Counted from the first letter of the stretch, positions 37,995-47,310 are shown. The stretch is DNA of 64,000 nucleotides from Nitrosospira multiformis (GCA_017306155.1 JAFKJB010000015.1:48746-112745), one strand, 5' to 3'. Program-made: numbers and translations. Notes: generated by a model from the letters alone, not told the origin.

Positions 37995-38648
37995 ATGCCA
38001 GCTTTGAAAGCACAGGTAATGCTGGTGGACGATCATGCCATGTTGCGGCACGGCATGGCGATGCTTATCAATCTTGAGCCGGATATGGAGGTATTTGCAG
38101 AGGCCGGTGACGGCGAGGAAGCCCTGGCCATACTCAAAGCGGGGCATCATGCCGATATCGTTTTAATGGATGTGTCTCTCAAGACCCTCTCCGGTTTTGA
38201 GGTCATAAAAAGCATGCACATCCTGATCCCCGCACTGCCCGTACTCGTCGTCTCCATGCACGATGAAGGCGTGTATGCGGAGCGTGCTTTGCGGGCCGGC
38301 GCGCGTGGCTATGTGATGAAGCAGGAGCCGGGGGAAGTGCTGGTAACCGCTATTCACGAGGTATTAAGGGGGAACATTTATTTGAGCAAGCCAATGCATG
38401 CCAAGCTGTTGAACCGGGTCGCAGCCGGAAATTCGGAGGCCGAGCCTTTGATTAGCAGTCTGACCCCCAGCGAGTTTGAAGTATTGCATTTGATTGGCTC
38501 GGGACATAGCAGTCAGGAAATCGCCAGGTTGCTCAACCGCAGTATCAAAACTATCGAAACACACCGCTTCAACATTCGTACCAAATTGAACTTGAAAGAC
38601 GGTGCTGATTTGATACGGTATGCCACCCACTTGAACGAAGCGCAATAG
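37995..38648 (+). CDS. NarL/FixJ-family response regulator
   Basis: A 217-residue regulator. The receiver domain has the acidic pair in MLVDDHAMLRHGM, the phosphoacceptor Asp in DIVLMDVSLKTLSG and the Lys in ARGYVMKQEPGE. The C-terminal LuxR-type helix-turn-helix is in LTPSEFEVLHLIGSGHSSQE followed by RSIKTIETHRFNIRTKL. ATG follows AGGAGT. It forms an operon with the preceding kinase and is its evident partner. Direct repeats just downstream (38718-38750) are possible binding sites. Confidence 0.93.
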   Translation: MPALKAQVMLVDDHAMLRHGMAMLINLEPDMEVFAEAGDGEEALAILKAGHHADIVLMDVSLKTLSGFEVIKSMHILIPALPVLVVSMHDEGVYAERALRAGARGYVMKQEPGEVLVTAIHEVLRGNIYLSKPMHAKLLNRVAAGNSEAEPLISSLTPSEFEVLHLIGSGHSSQEIARLLNRSIKTIETHRFNIRTKLNLKDGADLIRYATHLNEAQ

Positions 38649-38717
38649 CAGCATTGACGACGTTTTATTCAGGCTCTCAGGGTACTTTCCGGACTTTTGA
38701 CATATAAAACATGAATA

Positions 38718-38750
38718 AGGGTTTCCCTTAGTAAAAAACCAGGGTTTCCC
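38718..38750 (+). promoter_or_regulatory. paired direct repeats AGGGTTTCCC upstream of the small lipoprotein gene
   Basis: Two exact copies at 38718-38727 and 38741-38750, 23 bases apart start to start, about two helical turns. Such spacing fits tandem binding of a regulator on one DNA face. They lie between the NarL-type regulator gene and the lipoprotein gene at 38821. Confidence 0.35.
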
Positions 38751-38775
38751 CAATATACTCAATAGCATGGACTGA

Positions 38776-38803
38776 GTTAGGATGAAATTGCTTTCATTCT
38801 AAC
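38776..38803 (+). other. hairpin in the leader of the small lipoprotein gene
   Basis: A twelve-pair stem, GTTAGGATGAAA (38776-38787) with TTTCATTCTAAC (38792-38803) including one G-T pair, and a TTGC loop. It has no T-run. It ends 17 bases before ATG at 38821, where no Shine-Dalgarno is visible, so it may control translation or mRNA stability. Confidence 0.35.
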
Positions 38804-38820
38804 TTGGGTTCATTGCTATC

Positions 38821-39279
38821 ATGAAAACAAAATCAGGAACATTTGTTGCGATCTTGTCCGCGATTGCTCTATTGACTTCCTGCGCGCAAATGAGTCCCCT
38901 CGAAGCGCAGAGCGATGATATTCACAAGACTGTAAAGAATGCGAGGACTTATGCCGACCATGATAAGTTGGCGAAGCAGTATCGGAATGTCGCAAAAGAA
39001 ATGCTGATAAAGGTAGAAGATCAAAAGAAACTGCTCCAGCATTACGAAGAAAAAAGCTATCTTTATGGCAGGCAGGCGCAAGATAAGCAATCGCATACTT
39101 CGGCTTTATTGCATAAATACGAGCGGGCTGCGAAGGAAACTTTAAAGCAGGCTGCCTTTCATCAGAAAATGGCATCGGAGCTTGCGCAACACGATTATTC
39201 CACCTCAGCGGAAACACCGTCCGAGCCAAACTACGAGAATAACGCCAGGATCGGATCAGACTCCAAAGACCATATCTGA
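38821..39279 (+). CDS. small lipoprotein of unknown function (152 aa)
   Basis: The signal peptide and lipobox are clear (AIALLTSC, Cys21). The mature part is a charged, mostly helical protein rich in Lys, Gln, Glu and His (KLAKQYRNVAKEMLIKVEDQ), probably coiled-coil, with a polar C-terminal tail. I do not recognise the family. It lies 170 bases after a two-component system and has an elaborate leader (direct repeats and a hairpin), so it may be a target of that system. No ribosome-binding site is apparent. Confidence 0.75.
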   Translation: MKTKSGTFVAILSAIALLTSCAQMSPLEAQSDDIHKTVKNARTYADHDKLAKQYRNVAKEMLIKVEDQKKLLQHYEEKSYLYGRQAQDKQSHTSALLHKYERAAKETLKQAAFHQKMASELAQHDYSTSAETPSEPNYENNARIGSDSKDHI

Positions 39280-39324
39280 AATTCTGGCAACGCTCTGTTG
39301 AGTTTGCGGGCAAACAGTACAAAC

Positions 39325-39350
39325 GTCATGCCGAGCGGACGCCGGCATCC
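39325..39350. repeat. REP-like palindromic element (short)
   Basis: GTCATGCCGAGCGGACGCCG followed by GCATCC has the shape GTCAT-CCG...CGG-ATCC seen in dispersed proteobacterial palindromes. A related element is at 61771. Only one unit is present. Confidence 0.3.
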
Positions 39351-39440
39351 AGCAATGCTGGTATCGAGCAGGAACAGCGGGTTAACATCCTCCAATCAGA
39401 AAAAGGTTATCGGCATTCGCTGGTCGGGACATGGCTTTGG

Positions 39441-40514
39441 TCATGGTGCAGTCTGGCTGAATGCCACGACATGCTCCGCTTCCAGTCTGATTCCTATTTT
39501 TTCCCCTATCGCGTGATTATGATGGCTTGGAACAAGCGACAGGGCGGTACTGCCGCCGGGTAGTTGCAGGGTATACAGGATATCGGCGCCTCGGAATGCT
39601 TTTTGCATAACCTTGGCTTGTACGGGGCTGGCGTCGTCATGCACGATATCGTCCGGGCGGATCAGCACATCCACCACGTTTCCCTCCTGGCATAGCCTGC
39701 AGTCCGGCGCGCATTGATGCGGTATGTCCCCAGCCAGCGTACCCAGTTCGATTTCCACCTGCTGCCGGGCGAGCATTTTTCCGGGAAGAAAAACGCCTTC
39801 TCCAATAAAATTGGCAACGAATCGATTGGCGGGTTTGTGGTAGAGGTTGTAGGCCGTATCCCACTGCTGGATTTCACCGTGGTGCATCACGCCGATCTCG
39901 TCCGCGATGGCAAATGCTTCATCCTGATCGTGTGTTACCAGAATAGCGGTGGCATTCTGGCTTTTGAGGATATCGCGGACTTCCAGGCTCAGACGGCCGC
40001 GCAGGCTGACATCCAGATTCGAGAAGGGTTCGTCCAGCAACAGCAATTCCGGACGTGGTGCCAGAGCGCGAGCCAGCGCTACCCGCTGCTGCTGCCCTCC
40101 CGAGAGTTGGTGAGGATATTTTTTTGCGGAATCAGCAAGGCCTACGGTTTTAAGCATCTCGGCGATGCGTGCAGAACGTTCGCCTTTTTGCATGCTGTGC
40201 AGCCCAAAACCGATATTGTCCACGACGGACAGATGGGGAAATAGCGCATAGTCCTGAAAAACCATCCCGATATGACGCCTTTCAGGCGGGGTCATGACGC
40301 TGCTGCTGCTGAGCACTGTGCCATTGAGGAGGATTTTCCCGGCAGAAACGGGCTCAAAACCGGCAATGCACCTCAACACTGTTGTCTTGCCGCAACCGCT
40401 CGGTCCCAGCAGGCACCCGATGATCCCTTTCCCGAGGGTGAGTGACAGGTCGTTCACCACCCTTTGCTGCCCGTAGGCATGGCGGATAGCGCTTAGCTCA
40501 AGCAGCGTTTTCAT
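39441..40514 (-). CDS. fbpC: ferric iron ABC transporter, ATP-binding protein
   Basis: A 357-residue ATPase of the Fe3+/spermidine/sulfate type. It has Walker A LGPSGCGKTTVLRCIAGFEP, signature LSGGQQQRVALARAL, Walker B LLLLDEPFSNLD and the switch His in VTHDQDEAFA. The C-terminal ~120 residues form a TOBE-like domain. ATG at 40514 (MKTLLELSAIRHAYG) is preferred over the longer frame. It lies 26 bases downstream of the permease gene in a Fur-controlled operon. Confidence 0.93.
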   Translation of the reverse strand: MKTLLELSAIRHAYGQQRVVNDLSLTLGKGIIGCLLGPSGCGKTTVLRCIAGFEPVSAGKILLNGTVLSSSSVMTPPERRHIGMVFQDYALFPHLSVVDNIGFGLHSMQKGERSARIAEMLKTVGLADSAKKYPHQLSGGQQQRVALARALAPRPELLLLDEPFSNLDVSLRGRLSLEVRDILKSQNATAILVTHDQDEAFAIADEIGVMHHGEIQQWDTAYNLYHKPANRFVANFIGEGVFLPGKMLARQQVEIELGTLAGDIPHQCAPDCRLCQEGNVVDVLIRPDDIVHDDASPVQAKVMQKAFRGADILYTLQLPGGSTALSLVPSHHNHAIGEKIGIRLEAEHVVAFSQTAP

Positions 40515-40539
40515 GGCGCGATTCAACCTTTTCTGCACA

Positions 40540-42261
40540 CTATTTTTCGCTTTGCCGCATGAAAAATATCAGCGGCAGCAGACCTGCCAGCACCAGTGCC
40601 ACCGCAGGCAGTGCGGCCTGCTCCCATTCACCTTCGGAAGTCATCTCGAAAATTCTTACCGCCAGGGTATCCCATCCAAAAGGCCGGGTCATCAGCGTGA
40701 TCGGCATTTCTTTCATGACATCCACGAACACCAGGGTTGCTGCGGTAAATACTCCACTCCTCAGCATCGGCAAATGGATGCGGCGCAACATCGACCATCC
40801 ACTCAAGCCGAGACCCATGGCAGCCTCATCGATGCTGCTGGTGATACGCTGCATGGCGCTGTCTATAGGGCTGTAGCTCACCGCGAGAAAGCGGGTCATA
40901 TAGGCGATCAGCATGGTGGCGAGCGTACCTTGAATAAGCAGGCCGGTTTCCATGTGAAATAGCTGCATGGCCATTTCGCTCAACTGGTTGTCGAGCCAGG
41001 CTATCGGGATGAAAATTCCCACTGCCAGAACAGTCCCGGGCAAGGCATAGCCAAGGGTAGAAATGCGCACTGCTGCGCGTGTGGCGCGACCGGGTTGACG
41101 GCGTGCCGCATAGACCATAAGCAGGGCGACCGAGCAGGTAAGCAGGACGGCAAAACCGGACAACAAGAGCGAATGCCAGAGGAATTCCAGATATCTCTGG
41201 TCAAAATCACGCGCAAAAACGCGCGTTGCCCATATACCGAGCTGTGCGACCGGCAGCAGGAACGCGAAAAACAGCGTGGCCGAGGCAAAGCCTGTGACTC
41301 CCCACTTCTGCCAGCCAGAAAGCGTGATGAGGTGAGCCCTCGCACTCTGCCGGATTTCCGCATAGCGCATCTGGGAGCGGAACTGTTGTTCAAGGATGAT
41401 CATGGCAAAAACAATCACAATAAGCAGTGACGCGAGTTGAGAGGCCGCCGGGAGGGAAAACATGGCAAACCAGGCTTTATAAATGGCGGTCGTGAAGGTA
41501 TCGTAATTGAAGACCGCTACCGTGCCGAAGTCCGCCAGGGTTTCCATCAAAGCCAGCATGGCGCCCCCGGCGATCCATGGCCGCGCCATGGGAAGCGCCA
41601 CTTTGAAAAAGCCTTGTGTGCGGCTGAGTCCCAGCGATTGCGCCGCTTCCAGCGAGCGTTTGCCCTGGGTGAGGAAGGCATTGCGCGCCAGCAGATAGAC
41701 ATAGGGATAAAATGCCAGAATCATGACGATGATGACACCTGTCCTGCTGCGCACATTTGGAAACCAGAAGAGGTCAGGACCGAACCACTCGCGCAGCGTG
41801 GTCTGGACAGGGCCGATATAGTCGAAGAGGCCCAGGGCCACGAATGCGGTCACATATGCGGGCATGGCAAATGGCAGCAACAGCGCCCACGAAAAGAATT
41901 GGCGTCCGGGAAATTCACATACGGCGGTAAACCACGCCAGGCTCACGCCCAGCAGCGTCACGCCGGCAAGTACGCCCAGTGCAAGCCAGAATGTATTGGC
42001 CAGCAGGTCAGGCAGCGTGGTTTCGGCCAGGTGCTGCCAGACCTCGCCAGCAGGGGTAAAAAGTGAAGAAACGACTGTGCCGACAGGTATCAGCACGAGT
42101 GCTGCGACCAGAAGGGGTATCAGGCGCCAGCCCCGAGAAGCGTGACGGCTCAGGGTGGGAAGACTGAAAAACCCTTTTCTCGTGCCTTGACTGTCTGTCG
42201 TCCCTATTCCCTTCTCCGGCTCCGTCCCCGCTTCCATCCCATTCGGCGCTTCTACCTCCAC
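40540..42261 (-). CDS. fbpB: ferric iron ABC transporter, fused permease
   Basis: A 573-residue inner-membrane protein with about twelve helices and two BinPDT permease halves, as in FbpB/SfuB. EAA-type loops are visible in LEAAQSLGLSRTQGFFKVAL and IDEAAMGLGLSGWSMLRRIH. The N-terminal ~45 residues are polar and variable. The start may be GTG 42261 or ATG 42237. It forms the channel for Fe3+ delivered by FbpA and is the middle gene of the operon. Confidence 0.92.
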   Translation of the reverse strand: MEVEAPNGMEAGTEPEKGIGTTDSQGTRKGFFSLPTLSRHASRGWRLIPLLVAALVLIPVGTVVSSLFTPAGEVWQHLAETTLPDLLANTFWLALGVLAGVTLLGVSLAWFTAVCEFPGRQFFSWALLLPFAMPAYVTAFVALGLFDYIGPVQTTLREWFGPDLFWFPNVRSRTGVIIVMILAFYPYVYLLARNAFLTQGKRSLEAAQSLGLSRTQGFFKVALPMARPWIAGGAMLALMETLADFGTVAVFNYDTFTTAIYKAWFAMFSLPAASQLASLLIVIVFAMIILEQQFRSQMRYAEIRQSARAHLITLSGWQKWGVTGFASATLFFAFLLPVAQLGIWATRVFARDFDQRYLEFLWHSLLLSGFAVLLTCSVALLMVYAARRQPGRATRAAVRISTLGYALPGTVLAVGIFIPIAWLDNQLSEMAMQLFHMETGLLIQGTLATMLIAYMTRFLAVSYSPIDSAMQRITSSIDEAAMGLGLSGWSMLRRIHLPMLRSGVFTAATLVFVDVMKEMPITLMTRPFGWDTLAVRIFEMTSEGEWEQAALPAVALVLAGLLPLIFFMRQSEK

Positions 42262-42283
42262 CCGACTATCGCCCCGTTATATC

Positions 42284-43297
42284 TTACTTGTAGCCGGCGC
42301 GATCCATCAGCTTTACCGCTTCCGCCTGCAGTTCTCCGGCTTTGTTCACATTTATCGTATTCTGTTTGAAACTGCCCCACGCAGCGACGACAGGATCGGT
42401 CTTGACTTTGGAGTTGACCGGATACTCCATATTTACATCGGCAAACAGATTCTGCGCTTTTTCCGAGGATAGGAATTCGAGCAGCTTGATCGCCGCTTGA
42501 GGGTGATGCGCATATTTTGTCACGCCTGCACCCGAAATATTGACATGGACTCCGCTGCTGTCCTGGTTCGGCCAGAAAATCGCAAGGGGTAATTTCGGAT
42601 TCTTTTTCATCAGACGCCCGTAATAATAGGTATTGACAATAGTGAGGTCACATTTCCCTGCAGCGACGTATTCCATGGCCTTGGAATCATCCGAAAGAGG
42701 GTCGGTGGCAAGATTGGCGACCCAGCCTTTTACGATCTGTTCAGTTTTCGGTTCTCCATGCTCGGCAATCATCATTGCCACCAGGGACTGGTTGTATACT
42801 TTCTTGGAAGTGCGTACGCACAGGCGGTTCCTCCACTTCGGATCTGCCAGTGCTTCATAGGTTGAAAGGTCGGAGGGTTTTACCTTGTTGGTGTTGTAAA
42901 CGATGGTACGGGCGCGTACCGATAAGCCGAACCATCGGTTCAGGGGATCCTGGAGGTGAGCGGGAACATTCGTTTCGAGTATTTCTGACTCCACCGGACG
43001 CAGCAGCCCTTCCCGCGCCGCCTCCCACAAGTTGCCGGCATCGACGGTGATCAGCATGTCAGCCGGGGTGTTTTTGCCTTCTGCCTTGAGGCGCGCGAGC
43101 AAGGGACCTTCCTTATCGGTAACGAATTTGACAGCGATGCCGCTATCCTTGGTGAAAGCATCGAACATGGGCTTGATAAGTTGCTCAATGCGTGCCGAAT
43201 AGACGACGACTTCCTCAGCCCTGGATGCATCTGTGGTAAATAGCGTGACACAGCATATCATTGCGGTAAGATAACGATTGAAGCGCGCACTGGACAT
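42284..43297 (-). CDS. fbpA: periplasmic ferric iron-binding protein
   Basis: A 337-residue periplasmic substrate-binding protein of the FbpA/FutA type. A signal peptide ends near ASRA and the mature chain begins EEVVVYSARIEQLIKPMFDA. The two Tyr ligands expected for iron are in IVNTYYYGRLMKK. ATG at 43297 follows CCGGAGC; the upstream frame extension is rejected because it runs through the Fur box. It is the first gene of fbpABC, transcribed away from a small unknown gene. Confidence 0.93.
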   Translation of the reverse strand: MSSARFNRYLTAMICCVTLFTTDASRAEEVVVYSARIEQLIKPMFDAFTKDSGIAVKFVTDKEGPLLARLKAEGKNTPADMLITVDAGNLWEAAREGLLRPVESEILETNVPAHLQDPLNRWFGLSVRARTIVYNTNKVKPSDLSTYEALADPKWRNRLCVRTSKKVYNQSLVAMMIAEHGEPKTEQIVKGWVANLATDPLSDDSKAMEYVAAGKCDLTIVNTYYYGRLMKKNPKLPLAIFWPNQDSSGVHVNISGAGVTKYAHHPQAAIKLLEFLSSEKAQNLFADVNMEYPVNSKVKTDPVVAAWGSFKQNTINVNKAGELQAEAVKLMDRAGYK

Positions 43298-43336
43298 TTG
43301 ATTTGCTCCGGATATAAAGGCAGAAAGGCTAATATT

Positions 43337-43355
43337 ATAAATGATAATAATTATC
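43337..43355. promoter_or_regulatory. Fur box between fbpA and a divergent small gene
   Basis: The 19 bases match 15 of 19 positions of the consensus GATAATGATAATCATTATC, with core AATGATAATAATTATC. The box lies 40 bases before the fbpA start and 25 bases before the opposite start at 43380, so iron-loaded Fur should repress both. Confidence 0.8.
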
Positions 43356-43379
43356 AGCAAAGCGGCACGTTAATATATC

Positions 43380-43658
43380 ATGGATGAGTCAGAACAAGTT
43401 CCTCCATACCAGCGCTTGCAGCAGCTTCTTGCGATACCGGAGAGGCAGCGTACCGAAGCCCAATGGGATGAGATCAACGAACTCGAAATCGCGCTTACGC
43501 CGGTAAACCGGGCCAGCACGACGGATCGGAATGTTCGCCGTAAAGGTGTCGTACAAGGTGCCGTACCTCCCGAACAAGCCAGGTCGCGGGATGGTACGCC
43601 AGGGCGAAGGCCCTTGAAAAAACTTCGTAAACGACCCCCCAGAGCAGGTGGATCATGA
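43380..43658 (+). CDS. small basic protein of unknown function (92 aa), probably Fur-controlled
   Basis: It begins [20 protein letters not shown] and carries an acidic helix ([14 protein letters not shown]), then a Pro/Arg/Lys-rich C-terminus likely to be disordered. No signal peptide or membrane helix is seen. I do not recognise it. No clear ribosome-binding site precedes the ATG. It shares the Fur box with fbpABC, which suggests induction under iron shortage. Confidence 0.5.
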   Translation: MDESEQVPPYQRLQQLLAIPERQRTEAQWDEINELEIALTPVNRASTTDRNVRRKGVVQGAVPPEQARSRDGTPGRRPLKKLRKRPPRAGGS

Positions 43659-43749
43659 GCAGTATCTCCCGTTGGGGACGGGATTCGCCGCTGATGCGAT
43701 GGAAGCGTCCTGGCTCCTTAGCCGTTCACTGATTCTGAACAGGAGAAAT

Positions 43750-44070
43750 ATGCAACTTACTACAACACCGGGCATCGATGGGAAGCGTATTACGCGATAT
43801 TGCGGAGTGGTGGCGGGCGAGGCAGTTCTGGGCGCCAATATATTCAAGGATCTCTTTGCGGGAATCCGCGATCTGGTGGGAGGGCGCTCCGGAACCTACG
43901 AGAAAGAGTTGCAGCGGGCACGGGACATCGCGCTGGAAGAACTGCAGCAGCGGGCGCATGATCTTGGAGCGAATGCAGTAGTGGGCATCGATATCGATTA
44001 CGAGGTATTGGGAAAAGAAAACGGCATGCTCATGGTTTCCGCAAGCGGCACGGCTGTAATCGTCGAATAA
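43750..44070 (+). CDS. YbjQ-family (UPF0145) protein
   Basis: A 106-residue soluble protein of the YbjQ/heavy-metal-binding DUF74 family, which forms pentameric rings in known structures. Signature residues are [39 protein letters not shown] and [18 protein letters not shown] at 43750 follows CAGGAGAAAT. The role is not established in this family. The gene ends facing an SDR gene on the other strand. Confidence 0.9.
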   Translation: MQLTTTPGIDGKRITRYCGVVAGEAVLGANIFKDLFAGIRDLVGGRSGTYEKELQRARDIALEELQQRAHDLGANAVVGIDIDYEVLGKENGMLMVSASGTAVIVE

Positions 44071-44123
44071 CCGCAGCGCGGAGCATCGCCTGGCGGCCCA
44101 GTAATCAAGCCGGCAGGAATCCT

Positions 44124-44825
44124 CTACCACGGTACCGGCTTGCCGTCGTATGCGATGAACCTGCCGGAATCCTTCAGGGTGAGGCGATCGATCACCTGCA
44201 GCATGCCGGATACGCTTTGAGCAGGCGAGATCAAGGCATTGGACCCGCCCATGTCTGTTTTCACCCAGCCCGGATGCAGTGCCACTGCAATTACTTCCGC
44301 CTGCTTGAGATCAATCGAAAGCGATTTGACCACCATGTTCACCGCTGCCTTGCTGGACCGGTACATATAGCTTCCCCCGCCATCATTATCCTCGATGCTG
44401 CCCATTTTACTGCTGATGGTCACAATCTTTTTTTGACTGCTCCGGGCGATTTGTGATGCAAATGTCTGCGCCATCTTGAGTGTCGCCATGGCGTTGACCA
44501 GAAACGCGCGCATCCAGGCCTCGTAATCTTCGCTCCTGAATATTCCGGAACGATGGGCTTCCGCATAGATGCCGGCATTGTTGAGAAGCAGATCGATGGA
44601 TTCGCCGGAAAGCGACTGCCCCAGTTCGTCGATTTGACGGTGATCGGCAACGTCAAGTGCATGTACCTTCACCTGCTCGGGATGCTGGTTTGCCAACAGT
44701 TGAAGTTCTCCTGCTTTCTCGGGATGACGCGTGCAGGCAAAAACACGCCAGCCTTCCGCTGCGTATTGACGTGCGAATTCAAGTCCAATCCCGCGGTTTG
44801 CGCCTGTGATCAGTACGGTTTTCAT
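44124..44825 (-). CDS. short-chain dehydrogenase/reductase (C-factor-like)
   Basis: A 233-residue Rossmann-fold oxidoreductase. It has the cofactor motif LITGANRGIGLEFARQYAAE, the NNAG motif in LLLNNAGIYAEA, and YRSSKAAVNMVVKSL with the catalytic Tyr and Lys. Arg in ACTRHPEKA suggests NADP. The ribosome-binding site GAGGAGAAG precedes ATG at 44825. The substrate is unknown. The C-terminus resembles CsgA/C-factor homologues, an assignment by similarity only. Confidence 0.88.
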   Translation of the reverse strand: MKTVLITGANRGIGLEFARQYAAEGWRVFACTRHPEKAGELQLLANQHPEQVKVHALDVADHRQIDELGQSLSGESIDLLLNNAGIYAEAHRSGIFRSEDYEAWMRAFLVNAMATLKMAQTFASQIARSSQKKIVTISSKMGSIEDNDGGGSYMYRSSKAAVNMVVKSLSIDLKQAEVIAVALHPGWVKTDMGGSNALISPAQSVSGMLQVIDRLTLKDSGRFIAYDGKPVPW

Positions 44826-45070
44826 AATCTTCTCCTCATGGGGATATACGGATTGATACTCGGGAGAGACGGGCCCTTGGCATGACGGGGTGCTATAAGA
44901 AGCATCAGAAGGTGAATTTCACTGCACGATAAGCCAGTATTGCGGTTCCAGGCAGGGAAACTCCGGATTCCTGTCCTGGTAACCCAACCAGGAATTGTCC
45001 CGCGAGCCGTGTGCCCGACTCATTATGTATAGAAAGCCCAAGGAATGGCAACCATAAAAGGAAGAAACAT

Positions 45071-45913
45071 ATGGCTGACAAGATCGCGTTGGTAACCGGT
45101 GCTTCCAGTGGTATCGGCAGGGCAACAGCAGAACTCCTTGCCCAGAACGGATATTATGTATTTGCTCTCGCCCGGCGGATGCACAGACTGGAGCAAATAC
45201 GCTCCAGCCAGATCGAGCCCCTCTGCCTGGATGTGACCGATGATGCCGCTGTCCGGCAGGCGGTAGCCCATATCATATCGACCCGCGGGCGAATCGATGT
45301 ACTGGTGAACAACGCCGGGGTCTCTCAGCCGGGGGCCGTTGAATGTGTTCCGCTCGAAAGCGCGCGCCGGCAGCTAGAGGTCAATCTTTTCGGCTATGCG
45401 AGATTCATGCAGGCGGTGCTTCCGCACATGCGGGAACGAAGATCAGGGTGTATCGTTAATATCGTCTCTGCACTGAGCAGGATTTCAGTACCCGGTTTTG
45501 GCTGGTACTCGGCTTCGAAGTATGCGGTTGAAGCACTCACCGATGCAGCGCGAGGGGAGGTGATGGAGTTTGGCGTCAGGGTCGTCCTGATTGCACCGGG
45601 AGTGATAAAGACCGAGTTTGTGCCAAACCAGTTGAGGGCGATGGAGAGAATCCCGCACCCTGCAGCCTATGAAAGGCTTCTTGCAGGTGTACACAATCTG
45701 ATGGCGGGTGAACCCGAAGCTCCGGGCCCGGAAATCATCGCAAAGGCAGTACTGGATGCCGTGAAGGCGCCCAATCCTCCGGTCCGGCATGCGCTGCCTC
45801 TCGATTCCAAAATGTCGGTTATGGCAAGATGGCTGCTTGGGGGCCGCATTTTCGCCTGGGCGGTTCGGCTCCAGATGAAATTTTCCCGGAGAATAAGCTA
45901 CCCATCGAGATGA
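45071..45913 (+). CDS. short-chain dehydrogenase/reductase
   Basis: A 280-residue oxidoreductase with ALVTGASSGIGRATAELLAQ, LARRMHRLEQIR (Arg pair favouring NADP), VNNAGVSQPGAVE and catalytic Tyr-Lys in WYSASKYAVEALTDAARGE. ATG at 45071 follows AAAAGGAAG. It is divergent from the other SDR gene across 245 bases. Substrate unknown. The last ~35 residues contain a hydrophobic patch and may touch the membrane. Confidence 0.88.
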   Translation: MADKIALVTGASSGIGRATAELLAQNGYYVFALARRMHRLEQIRSSQIEPLCLDVTDDAAVRQAVAHIISTRGRIDVLVNNAGVSQPGAVECVPLESARRQLEVNLFGYARFMQAVLPHMRERRSGCIVNIVSALSRISVPGFGWYSASKYAVEALTDAARGEVMEFGVRVVLIAPGVIKTEFVPNQLRAMERIPHPAAYERLLAGVHNLMAGEPEAPGPEIIAKAVLDAVKAPNPPVRHALPLDSKMSVMARWLLGGRIFAWAVRLQMKFSRRISYPSR

Positions 45914-45950
45914 CCTATGATCGCGTTCATGCAAGAATCTGGTTTGCGCG

Positions 45951-47021
45951 TCAGTCTTTTTTTTCGATCCTGGGAGTATCCATCGCTGCGGCGAAGAGGT
46001 CCCACGCGGACATGAACAAAGCTGCGATGACCGGTCCGATCACAAAACCATTGAGGCCGAACAGGACCAGCCCGCCAAGTGTCGAGATGAGCACGACGTA
46101 ATCCGGCATTTTTGTATCTCGCCCCACGAGAACGGGGCGTAAGAGGTTGTCCACAAGCCCGATTACGAATATGCCGAACGCGATGAGAACGATACCCTGC
46201 CAGACAGCGCCGGTAAACAGGAAGTAAACGGCCACCGGGATCCAGATGAGGCCCGCGCCGACTGCCGGTATCAGGGAAAGGAAGGCCATCATGAAGCCCC
46301 AGAGCAATGCACCCTGAATATCGAGAAAATAAAATATCAGACCTCCCAGGGCGCCCTGAATGGCGGCAACGGCGACGTTGCCCTTGACGGTTGCGCGAAT
46401 GACCGTAGTGAATTTGCTGGACAAGTGCCGTTTGTGTTCCATGGTAAGAGGCATCGCTTGTTTGATTCTTGCCGCCAGTCCATCGCCATCGCGCAGCAGA
46501 AAAAAGAGCAGATACAGCATGATGCCAAAGCTCACCAGAAATTCAAAAGCATTCTGGCCGAGGCTGAGAGCGTGCGTAGCAATGAACTGGCTGCCGCGCA
46601 GGACGCCGCTTGACAGCATGTCCTGCAACTCGGCGATATTGGTGAGCCCTGAACGATCAAGCAGGTTGACCAGCCACGGGGGCGCAGCGCTCATGATCTG
46701 CTGGAAGTACATGCCAAAATTCAACTCTCCCGAACGTATCTTCTGATAGACGACGATCCCTTCCTGCAGTAGTGAAATTGTCATCAGGGTGACCGGAAGA
46801 ATCACGATGATCAGAACGAGCGACAACGTGGTGAACGCGGCGAGGTTGCGCCGCTGTCCCATGGCGCCCAGCAATTTACGATGAAACGGTGTAAAAATGA
46901 TGGCAAGAACTGACGCCCAGAATACCGTGCCATAAAAAGGCAGCAGTATCCAGATGAATGCCACGGAAACGGCAATCAACATCAGTAAAAAGGCCTTTTG
47001 CCGCAACTCGGGGGAGTTCAT
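45951..47021 (-). CDS. AI-2E family (PerM-like) membrane transporter
   Basis: A 356-residue membrane protein with about eight helices: two at the N-terminus, a soluble segment, and a C-terminal bundle containing IQGALGGLIFYFLDIQGALLW and ALFGLNG-like glycine motifs (GGLVLFGLNGFVIGPVIAAL). The family includes the autoinducer-2 exporter TqsA and Na+/H+ antiporters, so the substrate is open. It stands alone on the minus strand. Confidence 0.88.
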   Translation of the reverse strand: MNSPELRQKAFLLMLIAVSVAFIWILLPFYGTVFWASVLAIIFTPFHRKLLGAMGQRRNLAAFTTLSLVLIIVILPVTLMTISLLQEGIVVYQKIRSGELNFGMYFQQIMSAAPPWLVNLLDRSGLTNIAELQDMLSSGVLRGSQFIATHALSLGQNAFEFLVSFGIMLYLLFFLLRDGDGLAARIKQAMPLTMEHKRHLSSKFTTVIRATVKGNVAVAAIQGALGGLIFYFLDIQGALLWGFMMAFLSLIPAVGAGLIWIPVAVYFLFTGAVWQGIVLIAFGIFVIGLVDNLLRPVLVGRDTKMPDYVVLISTLGGLVLFGLNGFVIGPVIAALFMSAWDLFAAAMDTPRIEKKD

Positions 47022-47310
47022 GTGCAGAGACGTTTAATAACCGGTTACGATGACATTATGGAGTCATCCTACCTTAACTCAGGCTTGAGTTGATAGAGAG
47101 ATACGAAAAAGAAAATTAAAAATAAACTCAACCGGCGAACCGATAGAGTTGATTGCCGGGCTGGGGATACGAAGCCTGAGAATACGGGGCGCAAGAGGAA
47201 TGTTCTCCTGCCGGGTCTACTCGGGCCTTGCCCCGAATTTCTCCGACTTGCCAGGAGGAGGGTAGCGGGCTTTGAGCGTGGATACTGTATCCTACATCAC
47301 AAGCAGTTTT
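47022..47310. other. intergenic region with an imperfect hairpin and a short palindrome
   Basis: It contains CGGGGCGCAAG paired at a distance with CTTGCCCCG (about 47185-47237) and the 13-base palindrome GGATACTGTATCC at 47280-47292. The hairpin could end transcription of the GlcG-like gene. No gene is seen. Confidence 0.3.
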
